A DNA stretch of 64,000 nucleotides from Kineosporia rhizophila (GTDB lineage Bacteria; Actinomycetota; Actinomycetes; Actinomycetales; Kineosporiaceae): assembly GCF_021277265.1 (NCBI RefSeq), contig NZ_JAJSOH010000025.1:1-64000 (forward strand). The letters are read 5' to 3'. Below the pieces are notes generated by a model. The model ran no database searches, was not told the origin of the DNA, and was given only the letters and a program-made list of their open reading frames with translations. The translations under genes were made by a program, and so were the position numbers. Shown in pieces: positions 54,360 through 62,210 of this stretch. Numbering within the stretch: position 1 is the first letter of the stretch; the number at the start of each line of letters is the position of its first letter.

Positions 54360-54824
54360 ATGCTCACCCTTTTCCGCCGCACCGGCATCGCCGCCGCCGT
54401 GGCCGCCTCCGCCCTCGCCCTCACCGTCGTCTCCCCGGCCTCTCCGGCCCAGGCGGCGAGCAAGGGGGTACGGATCATCACGGTGCAGTACGACAGCCCG
54501 GGGGCCGACCGGCGCTCGAACGAGAGCCTCAACGCCGAGTGGGTCCTGATCAAGAACACCGGCAAGAAGGCCCGCAAGATCGGCGGTTTCACGCTCTCCG
54601 ACGAGACCGGCTACACCTACACGTTCAAGAAGCGCACGCTCAAGCCGGGCCAGACGATCCGGGTGCGCACCGGCAAGGGTGAGGACGCGAAGGCCAACAA
54701 GTACTGGGGCCGGGGCTGGTACGTCTGGAACAACGACGGGGACACGGCCTACCTGCTGAACGCCAAGGGCGGCACGGTGGACACGTGTGAGTGGGACGGC
54801 GGGGACACGCAGCAGAGCTGCTGA
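54360..54824 (+). CDS. Secreted lamin-tail-domain (LTD) protein
   Basis: The protein has 154 aa. The signal peptide ends near PAQAA (about residue 32). The mature part is a single lamin-tail domain: VRIITVQYDSPGADR, ESLNAEWVLIKNTGKKARKIGGFTLSD, LKPGQTIRVRTG, and WNNDGDTAYLLNAKG. Two cysteines at the C-terminus could form a disulfide. LTD proteins in bacteria are extracellular, sometimes linked to nucleases or adhesion. No catalytic domain is present. Confidence 0.88.
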   Translation: MLTLFRRTGIAAAVAASALALTVVSPASPAQAASKGVRIITVQYDSPGADRRSNESLNAEWVLIKNTGKKARKIGGFTLSDETGYTYTFKKRTLKPGQTIRVRTGKGEDAKANKYWGRGWYVWNNDGDTAYLLNAKGGTVDTCEWDGGDTQQSC

Positions 54825-54847
54825 GGTCACTGTGGGCGGGATCGGCG

Positions 54848-56431
54848 TCATAGCCGGCGGCGGTCCCGCCCAGTCGCGCGACCTAGTTTTCGGCCTTCTT
54901 CAGTCGGTGTAACGGCGCGACCCCGAAGCCGCTGCCGCCAGTTCACCACCAGTAACGCCCCCGGCCCGACGGTCGAGCGAAGCACGACTGCGGCGCCCTC
55001 AGAAACGCCTTCCAAGTCAGCGTCTTTCCGAAGCAGGCTTCGGAGCCTGTTGTCGCCAAGCCGCACCAGTTCCTGCAGCTCAGACTTGACAGGCCCACCC
55101 ACCCAGAGCGGCAGGTCGGGATCCGCAGACTGTTCCCGGCCGAGGCACAGCGCGGAGACGATGCCGTTGAGCCGTTCGGTCAGGGAAAACCTGGTCGGCT
55201 GAATCAGGGTGTCGGCGACCAGTTTTCGCCATGACCCGAGAAAGAAGACCGCCTTACGCACCCGCCGCAGAGCCTCACGGTCGTTGCCACTACCGGGTGG
55301 GGCACCGGCAGCTTCGTCGTAGACCTCCACCCGCACCGCATCGAGTGGCGACCCCATCAGAGGCAGTTCGCCGGTGAAGGCGCTGGCGCCATCTGCCTCG
55401 AACCTTTGTAATGCGGGCCTGTGCAGGACGCCGCACGACACTTCCCGACCATCATGGTCGACCAGACGCATACTCAGCAGCTCGTCGTCGAAGGATCGTT
55501 CTCCGGCCGGCCGGAAGGCTTGTACTCGAACGTGCACATGTCCATCACCAGCCGGAACAATCTGAATCTCCGGCGCATCCGGATCGCATCCGAGAGACAG
55601 GAGCCGAGCCGGGAACAACCGAGGGTCGAGCAGGTCACGGCCCGCGCCGGCCACCGGATTCATGTCAGCACAGGCGCCCGGCTCGGCGCGACCTTCGCTC
55701 CAGGGCCACTCGGAGAACTCGTGCCAGGTCTTCTGCACAGCGGTGAGGGCCGAGTCGAGCTCGCTCAGACCGGTTCGCGGGTCACGCACCTCTTTCGCAA
55801 GAGCTCCGTAACCGACGATCAGCGGTCGGATTGCATTTTCCAGAACAGCCGGCGGTCTGGCTCCCCCCGACATAAGACGCTGCAAGTACCGGGTCACCCC
55901 CGGAGACGCCAGCCGGGCACGGCCAAGGGCCTGTTCGATCAGGCTCTTTCGATTGACGCTGTCGAGTGGCAGCGTCTCGGCAACAGCCATCTGGACAGTG
56001 GCTCGTTCCGCCTCGACCAGCATCTGGTCCAATGAGAGCTGAAGCCAGCGATCGAACGACTCAACCGCTGCATAGCGCAGCCAGGCTTCGCGATCCCCGG
56101 TGGGATGCTCAGCGAACGGCGCGGTCAGATGGGTTGTTTCGTCATCATCTTCGGTCAGCCTGTCCATCACCCGGGGCAGTCCTCGGGCCACACCGTCACC
56201 AGCCAGTCCCCGTAAGACCGGCGCCGCCTCACTCACCGACGGCCTCTCGAACTGAAGGCTCTGCCACCGGTCCGGCGTCCAGGGCGTCCAGCTCAACTGA
56301 ACGCTGGCCCCGATCATTACTCGATGAGCAAGATCAGGTACCTCTGCCTCCTGCTCCTGCGGTCTGATCACGAAGGTGGGCCGATCTGTCTCGCGCCCGC
56401 CGTCCGGCGACGTATTCACGGTGAAAGTCAT
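54848..56431 (-). CDS. Hypothetical protein, 527 aa
   Basis: The start is ATG 56431 with GGAGG about 10 nt upstream. The protein is soluble, with no signal or membrane segment. It has a helical middle (residues about 120-250; EAWLRYAAVESFDRWLQLSLDQM) and a more beta-rich second half (PEIQIVPAGDGHVHVRVQAFRPAG). The last ~30 residues are very basic and may be antisense-like. I recognise no family. It lies 114 bp downstream of the frameshifted gene on the same strand and may belong to its operon. Confidence 0.65.
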   Translation of the reverse strand: MTFTVNTSPDGGRETDRPTFVIRPQEQEAEVPDLAHRVMIGASVQLSWTPWTPDRWQSLQFERPSVSEAAPVLRGLAGDGVARGLPRVMDRLTEDDDETTHLTAPFAEHPTGDREAWLRYAAVESFDRWLQLSLDQMLVEAERATVQMAVAETLPLDSVNRKSLIEQALGRARLASPGVTRYLQRLMSGGARPPAVLENAIRPLIVGYGALAKEVRDPRTGLSELDSALTAVQKTWHEFSEWPWSEGRAEPGACADMNPVAGAGRDLLDPRLFPARLLSLGCDPDAPEIQIVPAGDGHVHVRVQAFRPAGERSFDDELLSMRLVDHDGREVSCGVLHRPALQRFEADGASAFTGELPLMGSPLDAVRVEVYDEAAGAPPGSGNDREALRRVRKAVFFLGSWRKLVADTLIQPTRFSLTERLNGIVSALCLGREQSADPDLPLWVGGPVKSELQELVRLGDNRLRSLLRKDADLEGVSEGAAVVLRSTVGPGALLVVNWRQRLRGRAVTPTEEGRKLGRATGRDRRRL

Positions 56432-56545
56432 CGCGGGCTCGCCTCCAGCACGTGGGCCGACGCTTCGAACTGCCGTCTCCGCGAGTTCAACTGAACTTAA
56501 TCAATCCTCGTCGGAACAGACGATCGCACTTCCGAATGCTGCTGG

Positions 56546-57305
56546 CTAGGTTGTGTCTGTCGTCAAGACATCCGCTTGCACCTGCTGCGCGTACTGGTAC
56601 GCGCAGAGCCGTCCCAGCCGCACCGGCGGCCGTCCGTCTTTCGGCAGGGACCGGGCCAAAGACTCCCCGGCCAGCTTCCTCAATGCCCGGGCTCGTACGC
56701 TCCATTCACCTCCCATACGATCCCATGTCTTCGATGCCACGTCGCCTCGTCGTGACTGTCCGAACTGGCGCAGCATTGTTGCCCGGTCGCAGAGGTCGTG
56801 CTTGTTCATCAAAGCCGGACGGTTGAAGTGCTGCGTCTGCTCGGGACCGTGCTTGCCGAGAAGGAACGGATCGAACTCGACCCAGGTATAGAACTCGATG
56901 CAGGCCAGGACAATCTCGCCGCGTCCTTTCTCGGCATCGACCACCAGTCTCCGCAAGAACTCCAAATCCTTCTGCTCGCGCTCCAGCAACCACCAGACGT
57001 TGCGGCCCAGCGCCACCGCCTTGGGCGGGCCGGGCAATTTGAGCAGGTGCAGGCGCCCAGGGCCGCCCACTGCCAGATCGTGCGCCTTGCCGAGCGCCCG
57101 GTCCGCCTCAATCAGGCGCCCCTGCGTCTGCAGGCACATGCTCTGAGCCACGAGGTGCGCGATCCGGAGGTTGAGCACGCCCAGGGCGGAAGCACCGGTC
57201 GCGGGAACACCTCCGGGCAGGAAGGCCAGCTCGAAACCAGTCCCCCCGGGCCAGCCTTCGCACAGCTCTGATCAGGTCATCGATGCTCTGGTCCGATGCG
57301 GTCAT
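56546..57305 (-). pseudogene. Hypothetical protein gene interrupted by an apparent frameshift at a G6 run
   Basis: An ATG at 57305 with AGGAG 8 nt upstream starts MTASDQSIDDLIRAVRRLARG, but that frame soon becomes non-coding in character. One frame over, FELAFLPGGVPATGASALGVLNLRIAHLV and 200 further well-behaved residues run to 56546. Dropping one G from the six-G run (C6 at 57242-57247 on the plus strand) joins the two as RRLARGTGFELAFLPGG. The joined product would be about 252 aa, soluble and of unknown function. It could be a pseudogene, phase-variable, or a sequencing error. An independent start at GTG 57178 (210 aa) is an alternative. Confidence 0.6.
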
Positions 57306-57413
57306 GAGTGCTTCTCCTGACGCCCGCTCACCGAGGACACTGCGCTTCATCCGGGTCTCGGTGAGGCATCTATAGTGCTTCACGACCCGGCCCGCATTCC
57401 AGTCCCCGGCGGA

Positions 57414-57794
57414 TCAGCGGCTTAGCTTGATCAGCAGTCCGACGAAGCTTCCGCCGAGAACGACGAGCAGGACCACGCAGGCCAGACCCGCCGTGGCGAT
57501 CACGGTCGCAACGGCGGCGACGGCGAACAGGAGCCGGGCCGGCGCGGAGACACGACCGATGTCTTCGACGGTGGCGGCCAGCGCGGCCAGGATCACGAAG
57601 CTCGCAGTGGCCAGCACCGTGACCAGGTCGGGGTGGCCGCCGAGGGTGAACACGGCGAGCAGGCCGTGTTCACCGAGCCGGTCTCCGACCGCCGTCATCC
57701 AGGCCACGGTCACCACGTTCAGGAGCAGTAGCGCCGGCAGCGACCGGCCGATCAGTCCGTCCGTTCGCGCTCGGGATCCTAAGGTCCGGCCCAT
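57414..57794 (-). CDS. Small four-helix membrane protein
   Basis: The protein has 126 aa from ATG 57794 with GAGGAGG 8 nt upstream. After a basic N-terminus there are about four hydrophobic segments (LPALLLLNVVTVAWMTAV; VLATASFVILAALAATV; LLFAVAAVATVIATAGLACVVLL; the end GGSFVGLLIKL). The function is unknown. It lies 35 bp downstream of another small membrane protein gene, probably in one transcript. Confidence 0.65.
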   Translation of the reverse strand: MGRTLGSRARTDGLIGRSLPALLLLNVVTVAWMTAVGDRLGEHGLLAVFTLGGHPDLVTVLATASFVILAALAATVEDIGRVSAPARLLFAVAAVATVIATAGLACVVLLVVLGGSFVGLLIKLSR

Positions 57795-57829
57795 CGTCAC
57801 GACCTCCTCTGGTCAACGGTCTTTCGGGA

Positions 57830-58393
57830 TCAGCGGGTCAGGTCCCCGTGGGTCGCACCCGCCATGACGCTGACAATCGCGATCCCAGCGACAACGACCA
57901 GGGAAAGCACAAGAGCCGACATCAGCAGCACACCGACGGCGGCGACCAGCCCGACGACCGTCAGAACGGCCAGGAGCACCGCGGTCAGCGCGCCGACCCG
58001 GGTCAGCCCCCCGGTGAACGGAGCAATACCGACCAGCACCGCGGCAACGATCAGGGAGATCACCCCGGCGGCCTGCGCATGCCCGTTCAAAGTGGTTACC
58101 TCGCAAAGTCGCCCGGCACAAGGCATCTTCTGCGCCTCGATGAGCAACAGAGTGGCCCCGGAGAGCAGGTCGATCCCGGCCACACCCCAGAGGAGCCGGG
58201 TCAGTCGGCGAGGCAACCCCACCGCGTCGAACGACCGGGAACTCGGGAGCAACGCCGGCTCGGCGGTCTCCGGCTCTGACGAGCCTTCCGATTCGACCGG
58301 GGGCCGCGTGGGCAGAGCCTCTTGTGCGGGTACGGAACGGGTCTTGCGGTGCTGGAGTGGGATCTTGACGGAAGTTCTTCTGAGCGTGTCCAT
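57830..58393 (-). CDS. Membrane protein of unknown function
   Basis: The protein has 187 aa from ATG 58393 (a GTG or ATG further upstream is possible). A ~75-residue polar N-terminus rich in Pro, Glu and Ser is followed by four hydrophobic segments (LLWGVAGIDLLSGATLLLI; AAGVISLIVAAVLVGIA; VGALTAVLLAVLTVVGLVAAVG; LVLSLVVVAGIAIVSVMAG). Two cysteines (MPCAGRLCE) lie in the first loop. No family recognised. Confidence 0.65.
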   Translation of the reverse strand: MDTLRRTSVKIPLQHRKTRSVPAQEALPTRPPVESEGSSEPETAEPALLPSSRSFDAVGLPRRLTRLLWGVAGIDLLSGATLLLIEAQKMPCAGRLCEVTTLNGHAQAAGVISLIVAAVLVGIAPFTGGLTRVGALTAVLLAVLTVVGLVAAVGVLLMSALVLSLVVVAGIAIVSVMAGATHGDLTR

Positions 58394-58490
58394 GGCTTGA
58401 GCGTGCGGCGACGGGACAACGCGCAAACGCTCGAAGCGGGTTTACAAGGACGACTTGTCCTCTAGGTAAGTTGGCAGAGTCGGCGACTCG

Positions 58491-58762
58491 TCACCAGCAC
58501 AGCAACACGGCCGGCGGACGCCGCCCGATGTAGACCTTGTCATCCCCGCCGGGGGCGACTTTGGCCAGTTCGAGAAGGACTCTTCGTCAAGCCCTCCCAG
58601 GCTCGAAAAATATTTCTGGGCAACAGACCTCATATCCGCAGTTAAACATTGCGGATTATCTTTGCTCGTGTGGGCGCTATCTCGGATCAACACTCGGCGA
58701 AGAGAAACCGCTGCCTCGGCGTTGCACTCTCCCAATCTCATCCTCGGGAAGACTTGACCCAA
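58491..58762 (-). pseudogene. Possible remnant of a small gene, frameshifted
   Basis: One minus-strand frame reads VAQKYFSSLGGLDEES near 58590-58640. The next frame continues convincingly as LELAKVAPGGDDKVYIGRRP and PAVLLCW, with a stop at 58491-58493. Each is open only on its own side of about 58570-58580, with an in-frame stop just upstream of the second. This looks like one ~80-90-residue product split by a frameshift, but no family is recognised and chance cannot be excluded. Confidence 0.3.
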
Positions 58763-58877
58763 GCTTCTGTTGAAGGATCCGCGCGATGAGCGGATGCAGG
58801 GATTGTCCTCCTTTCCACTCCGAGGCCCCCCCTTTCTTCTGACGGCGGCCGGAGCCCATCGCCGGGTCTCTCCCTCG

Positions 58878-59041
58878 CCCTACCGAAGATGCCTGCCGAG
58901 CAGGGCAAAGCCCTACCGAACTTGACCGGCCCGGACCGCGGTCGGCGCGAGCCACGCCTCCGGTTGCGCAGGTCGGCCGGAAAGTTCGGCAACACCTCCC
59001 GATGCCGACTTCCGCCTAACCGACAGAAAAGTTGCCCTACC
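58878..59041. promoter_or_regulatory. Three GCCCTACC repeats upstream of the first XRE-fusion gene
   Basis: GCCCTACCGAA occurs at 58878-58888 and 58911-58921, exactly 33 bp (about three helical turns) apart. GCCCTACC recurs at 59034-59041. They lie 117-280 bp before the start at 59158 and are candidate sites for autoregulation by that HTH protein. They are not seen upstream of the second paralogue. Confidence 0.35.
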
Positions 59042-59157
59042 CATACCCAACCCCGGGTTAACCTCGCCAAGGGCGTAGGTAAGACCTTAAACTCCGGTTG
59101 GCGAGCAAAGCACCATTCGGCCCGCTTTCGGCGCTGCTGACCTGGAGGGGGTTGGGC

Positions 59158-60234
59158 ATGCCCGCAGCATCCGGCAACGCACGGCGTCTGGCGCACCGGC
59201 TGAAGGAGCTTCGGGAGAACCGCCCCGGACTCACCCAGACTTTGCTGGCTTCCGCCCTGGGCACCGACAAGCCGGTCGCATCCGCCACCCTGAGTTCCTG
59301 GGAGTCGGTCAACAATCCGAAGGCCCCGACCGCTGCCCGCCTCGAGGCCTACGCGCGCTTCTTCGCCACTACGGCTTCCTTCGACGGCCGCAAGGCACGC
59401 CTTCCCTCGGCCTCCGAGCTGAGGGCCGTCCCGGACGTCTGGACCGAGTACGAGCGCCTGCACGCAGAACTGGTCGAACTGCTGCAGGCCGACGAGCCGG
59501 AACCGGAAGAAGAGGGCCCCCGTCAGCGGATTCTGCTCGACTACGACGACGGTGACATTGTCATTGTCTGCCCCGACGCCCCCGCGGACGCCCGTGGCCC
59601 CCTGGCCGCCGACGACTCGCCGAACTACACCCTTCTCCATCAGTTCGCCGATACCGACGCTCTGATCGAGGTGTTCGGCCACATCCGGGCCCTGAACCCG
59701 AGCCGGAAGGTCTTCTACCGTACGTCCGACAGCGTCAGCCGCAGCGAGATCCAGAACCATCTGGTCCTGCTCGGGGGCATCGGCTGGAGCCGCACGACCC
59801 GGCGACTGCTGTCGATGCTCGATCTCCCGGTCGAGCAAATCGAGCATCCCGACCTCACCACCGGTGAGGTGTTCCGGCTGGCCAAGTCGGTCACGTCCGA
59901 CGAGAAGGTGTTCTTCCCGGTCGCCGACGAGCAGACGAACGAGCTGATCGAGGACGTCGCTCTGATCGCCCGGGTCGCCAACCCGTTTAACAGCAACCGC
60001 ACGCTGACCATCCTCAACGGCATACACAGCCGAGGCGTGCTGGGCGCCGCGCTGGCCGTCACCGACGAGACCATCCGCGCCGGCAATCAGGAGTACCTTG
60101 CGGAGCGGTTCCCCGAAGGCAACTTCGCCCTTCTTATGCGGGTACCGGTGATTCAGGGAAAAGTCATCGCGCCCGACTTCAAGAACGACCGGGCCAGGTT
60201 GTTCGCATGGTCCCAAGAAGAGAGTGAGCAGTGA
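59158..60234 (+). CDS. XRE HTH fused to an unassigned conserved domain (paralogue 1)
   Basis: The protein has 358 aa from ATG 59158 with GGAGG 9 nt upstream. An XRE HTH spans about residues 8-70 (LAHRLKELRENRPGLTQTLLASALG...LSSWES). An acidic linker (ADEPEPEEEG) leads to a ~220-residue domain. Its blocks are GDIVIVCPDAP, ALIEVFGHIRALNP, LLGGIGWSRTTRRL, NPFNSNRTLTILNGIHSRGV and AVTDETIRAGN. The GGIGW and N-S-N-R-T motifs suggest a Rossmann-like ligand or nucleotide-binding fold, but that is inference. It overlaps the glycosyltransferase gene by 4 bp. Well over half of aligned residues match the protein at 62207-63256. Confidence 0.8.
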   Translation: MPAASGNARRLAHRLKELRENRPGLTQTLLASALGTDKPVASATLSSWESVNNPKAPTAARLEAYARFFATTASFDGRKARLPSASELRAVPDVWTEYERLHAELVELLQADEPEPEEEGPRQRILLDYDDGDIVIVCPDAPADARGPLAADDSPNYTLLHQFADTDALIEVFGHIRALNPSRKVFYRTSDSVSRSEIQNHLVLLGGIGWSRTTRRLLSMLDLPVEQIEHPDLTTGEVFRLAKSVTSDEKVFFPVADEQTNELIEDVALIARVANPFNSNRTLTILNGIHSRGVLGAALAVTDETIRAGNQEYLAERFPEGNFALLMRVPVIQGKVIAPDFKNDRARLFAWSQEESEQ

Positions 60235-61517
60235 CGCCGGCCGAGGTGCAGCAGCGGCCGTCCCATGTGAAGCTGCTCGACCCCGGCCCCACCCACATCG
60301 ACTTCGATTGGCCCGAAACGGCCTCAGCCCCGCTGAACGCGATCATCGTGCCGGCCTCTCGAGGGGCCCTTGCACTCCGCAGCGCCATCCGGCTCTCGGC
60401 CCACCTCGACGTCCAGCTCGTGGTGTTGTGCAGTCTCGGTACGCACGCTGACGAAGTAGTCGCCCTCGCCACCCGGTTCGCAGCCGGTCACGTGGTCGCC
60501 GTCGACATTCCGACCGGCTACCAGCATCCGCTCCTGCCGCGGCGAACCGGCGTTCAGCGTTTCCGCCTGGCCAGCGCAGGCCGTAGCAGCGATCTCAGTC
60601 TCAAGCGCAACGTGGGGCTTCTGCTGGCCCGGCTACGCGGTTGGAGCAAGGTCCTTTTCCTGGACGACGACATCGATCCGCTCTCGGACATGTCCGGCCT
60701 GGACCCGGCCGTCGTCGGGCGGATCGCCACGGAACTGGACACCCGGCAGGTGGCCGGTCTGGTCTGCAAGTCGTTCCCGGACAATTCCGTGGTCTGTCAC
60801 GCCCGCCGTCTGGCCGGCCGGGCCCAGGACAACTTCGTCACCGGGGGCGCGCTCGGGGTCAACTGCTCGGACCAGCCGCTTCCGTTCTTCCCCGACATCT
60901 ACAACGAGGACTGGTTCTTCTTCGCCCAGCAGGCGGCCAACCGGGAGCTCGGCGTCGTCGGCGAGGCGGGCCAGGCCCCCTACCACCCGTACGCGGACCC
61001 GCACCGGGCCCGCACCGAGGAGTTCGGGGACCTCCTGGCCGAAGGGCTCTACGCCCTGTTCGAGACCCAGGGCAGCGAACTCGCGTTCGTTGACCGGCTC
61101 GCTGCGGCCGATGCCCGGTACTGGAAGCAGTTCATCCGGGCTCGGCGTCAGGACCTGGACGAGACCGCTGTCCAACTCACCGATTGTGCCGACCCCGACC
61201 GGGACGCGGCTCTGATCTCCCTGCATGCCTCCGCCGACCAGCTGGCCCGTCTGCATCCAAGGCTGTGCGTCGACTTCATCAAGGCTTGGCGGAAAGATCT
61301 GCACTACTGGGCGCAACGTACGCAGCGCCTGGACGAAGAGCGCACCCTCACCGCTGCCCTGCAGCTTCTCGGACTACGGGCGACTCAGCCCGCGGTGTCT
61401 CAGACCAGGCACTTGCCCATGCGCCGCTCGACACGCCAGGTCGAGCCGACTTTGATCGGGCTGGTGTCTCCCTCGGGATCCCAGTCCTTGGTCGGCGTGA
61501 ACTCGAGCGCCGCATAG
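60231..61517 (+). CDS. Glycosyltransferase-like protein with DDD motif
   Basis: The protein has 428 aa from a GTG overlapping the previous stop (GTGA), so it is translationally coupled to the XRE fusion. A GT-A-like N-terminus (LNAIIVPASRGALALRSAIRLS) leads to KVLFLDDDIDPLS near residue 143, a DXD-type metal/nucleotide-sugar site. It is followed by TGGALGVNCSD and FPDIYNEDWFFF, typical of GT2-like enzymes. There is no signal or membrane helix, so it would act in the cytoplasm. The last ~38 residues are antisense to the convergent GNAT gene and may not be functional. The acceptor is unknown. Confidence 0.7.
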   Translation: MTPAEVQQRPSHVKLLDPGPTHIDFDWPETASAPLNAIIVPASRGALALRSAIRLSAHLDVQLVVLCSLGTHADEVVALATRFAAGHVVAVDIPTGYQHPLLPRRTGVQRFRLASAGRSSDLSLKRNVGLLLARLRGWSKVLFLDDDIDPLSDMSGLDPAVVGRIATELDTRQVAGLVCKSFPDNSVVCHARRLAGRAQDNFVTGGALGVNCSDQPLPFFPDIYNEDWFFFAQQAANRELGVVGEAGQAPYHPYADPHRARTEEFGDLLAEGLYALFETQGSELAFVDRLAAADARYWKQFIRARRQDLDETAVQLTDCADPDRDAALISLHASADQLARLHPRLCVDFIKAWRKDLHYWAQRTQRLDEERTLTAALQLLGLRATQPAVSQTRHLPMRRSTRQVEPTLIGLVSPSGSQSLVGVNSSAA

Positions 61518-62002
61518 ACGTCCCGAGCGTGCTCATTCTCCTCGAACACCCACAGCAGCAGTTTCTGGATGTCCTGCTCGCGGGCGAGCTTCTCCACCTG
61601 TTCCATCAGCAGCCGCACCGCTCCTGAGCCACGACCACGAATGCCCCGGTCGACCCAGACCCCCTCTACGTAGCGGACCTCGCTGCTGGGATCGACGCCG
61701 ACGTGATCGGGCGACTCGCCCCGAAGACAGGCGATGCCCACCGGCTTCCCGGTCTTGACCATCCGGACCTCGACCCAGGTCGATTCGGTCAGCAGCCGAC
61801 GCCAGCGCTTCGGGCGGTACCTGCGTTCCTGCTGCAAACTGTGTGCAAACCCGTGTGGTGAGTCTTTCAGCGCGCGCAGCCGCAACTTCCGCAGATCCCG
61901 CCAGTCGCTCGGCCCCAGAATTCGCGGTTCCAAGGACGGCCGGGGCTCATCCTTCGTAGCGGCGCAGCCATAGAGCGAATGCTGCCGCTCACCTGTAGTC
62001 AT
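61400..62002 (-). CDS. GNAT-family N-acetyltransferase (module 1)
   Basis: The frame gives 200 aa from ATG 62002 (a TTG at 62020 is an alternative). GNAT motifs are VRYVEGVWVDRGIRGRGSGAVRLL (motif A, acetyl-CoA loop RGIRGRGSG) and LLLWVFEENEHARDVYAALEF (motif B). Its layout and ends resemble the GNAT at 63281-63889. It is convergent with the glycosyltransferase gene and overlaps it by 118 bp. The substrate is unknown. Confidence 0.85.
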   Translation of the reverse strand: MTTGERQHSLYGCAATKDEPRPSLEPRILGPSDWRDLRKLRLRALKDSPHGFAHSLQQERRYRPKRWRRLLTESTWVEVRMVKTGKPVGIACLRGESPDHVGVDPSSEVRYVEGVWVDRGIRGRGSGAVRLLMEQVEKLAREQDIQKLLLWVFEENEHARDVYAALEFTPTKDWDPEGDTSPIKVGSTWRVERRMGKCLV

Positions 62003-62126
62003 CTCGCGCGCCGTCCCCAAGCTGCACTGTGCCTCTGCGGTGTCTGCATGGCTGCTGGCGCCAGATTACCCCCGGTCGTTGCGGGACGCTGACAGACACG
62101 TTTCTTCCGGAATCAAGGTGGCGGAC

Positions 62127-62210
62127 ATGCCCCGATCACCCACAATGACGAGTGAGGCACCCACGACGGTCCTCCACCTGCCCAGCACCCCGAAGGCGGA
62201 CGCCAGATGA
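62127..62210 (+). CDS. Possible 27-codon leader ORF coupled to the second XRE fusion
   Basis: An ATG at 62127 (or 62145) opens a short frame whose TGA overlaps the ATG of the XRE-fusion gene (ATGA). AAGGTGG lies upstream at a suitable distance. The peptide (MPRSPTMTSEAPTTVL and so on) has no known domain. Because the main ATG has no strong ribosome site of its own, coupling is plausible. Confidence 0.35.
   Translation: MPRSPTMTSEAPTTVLHLPSTPKADAR

Larger units (their letters stand above)
58394..59157. other. 764-bp stretch without an intact gene, partly AT-richer
   Basis: The centre (about 58600-58740) is clearly less GC-rich than the surroundings (CTCGAAAAATATTTCTG, AGTTAAACATTGCGG). It contains a possible broken small gene at 58491-58762. 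The last ~300 bp hold three GCCCTACC repeats before the XRE gene. Open frames in it are short and inconsistent. It may be an old insertion boundary. Confidence 0.5.
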
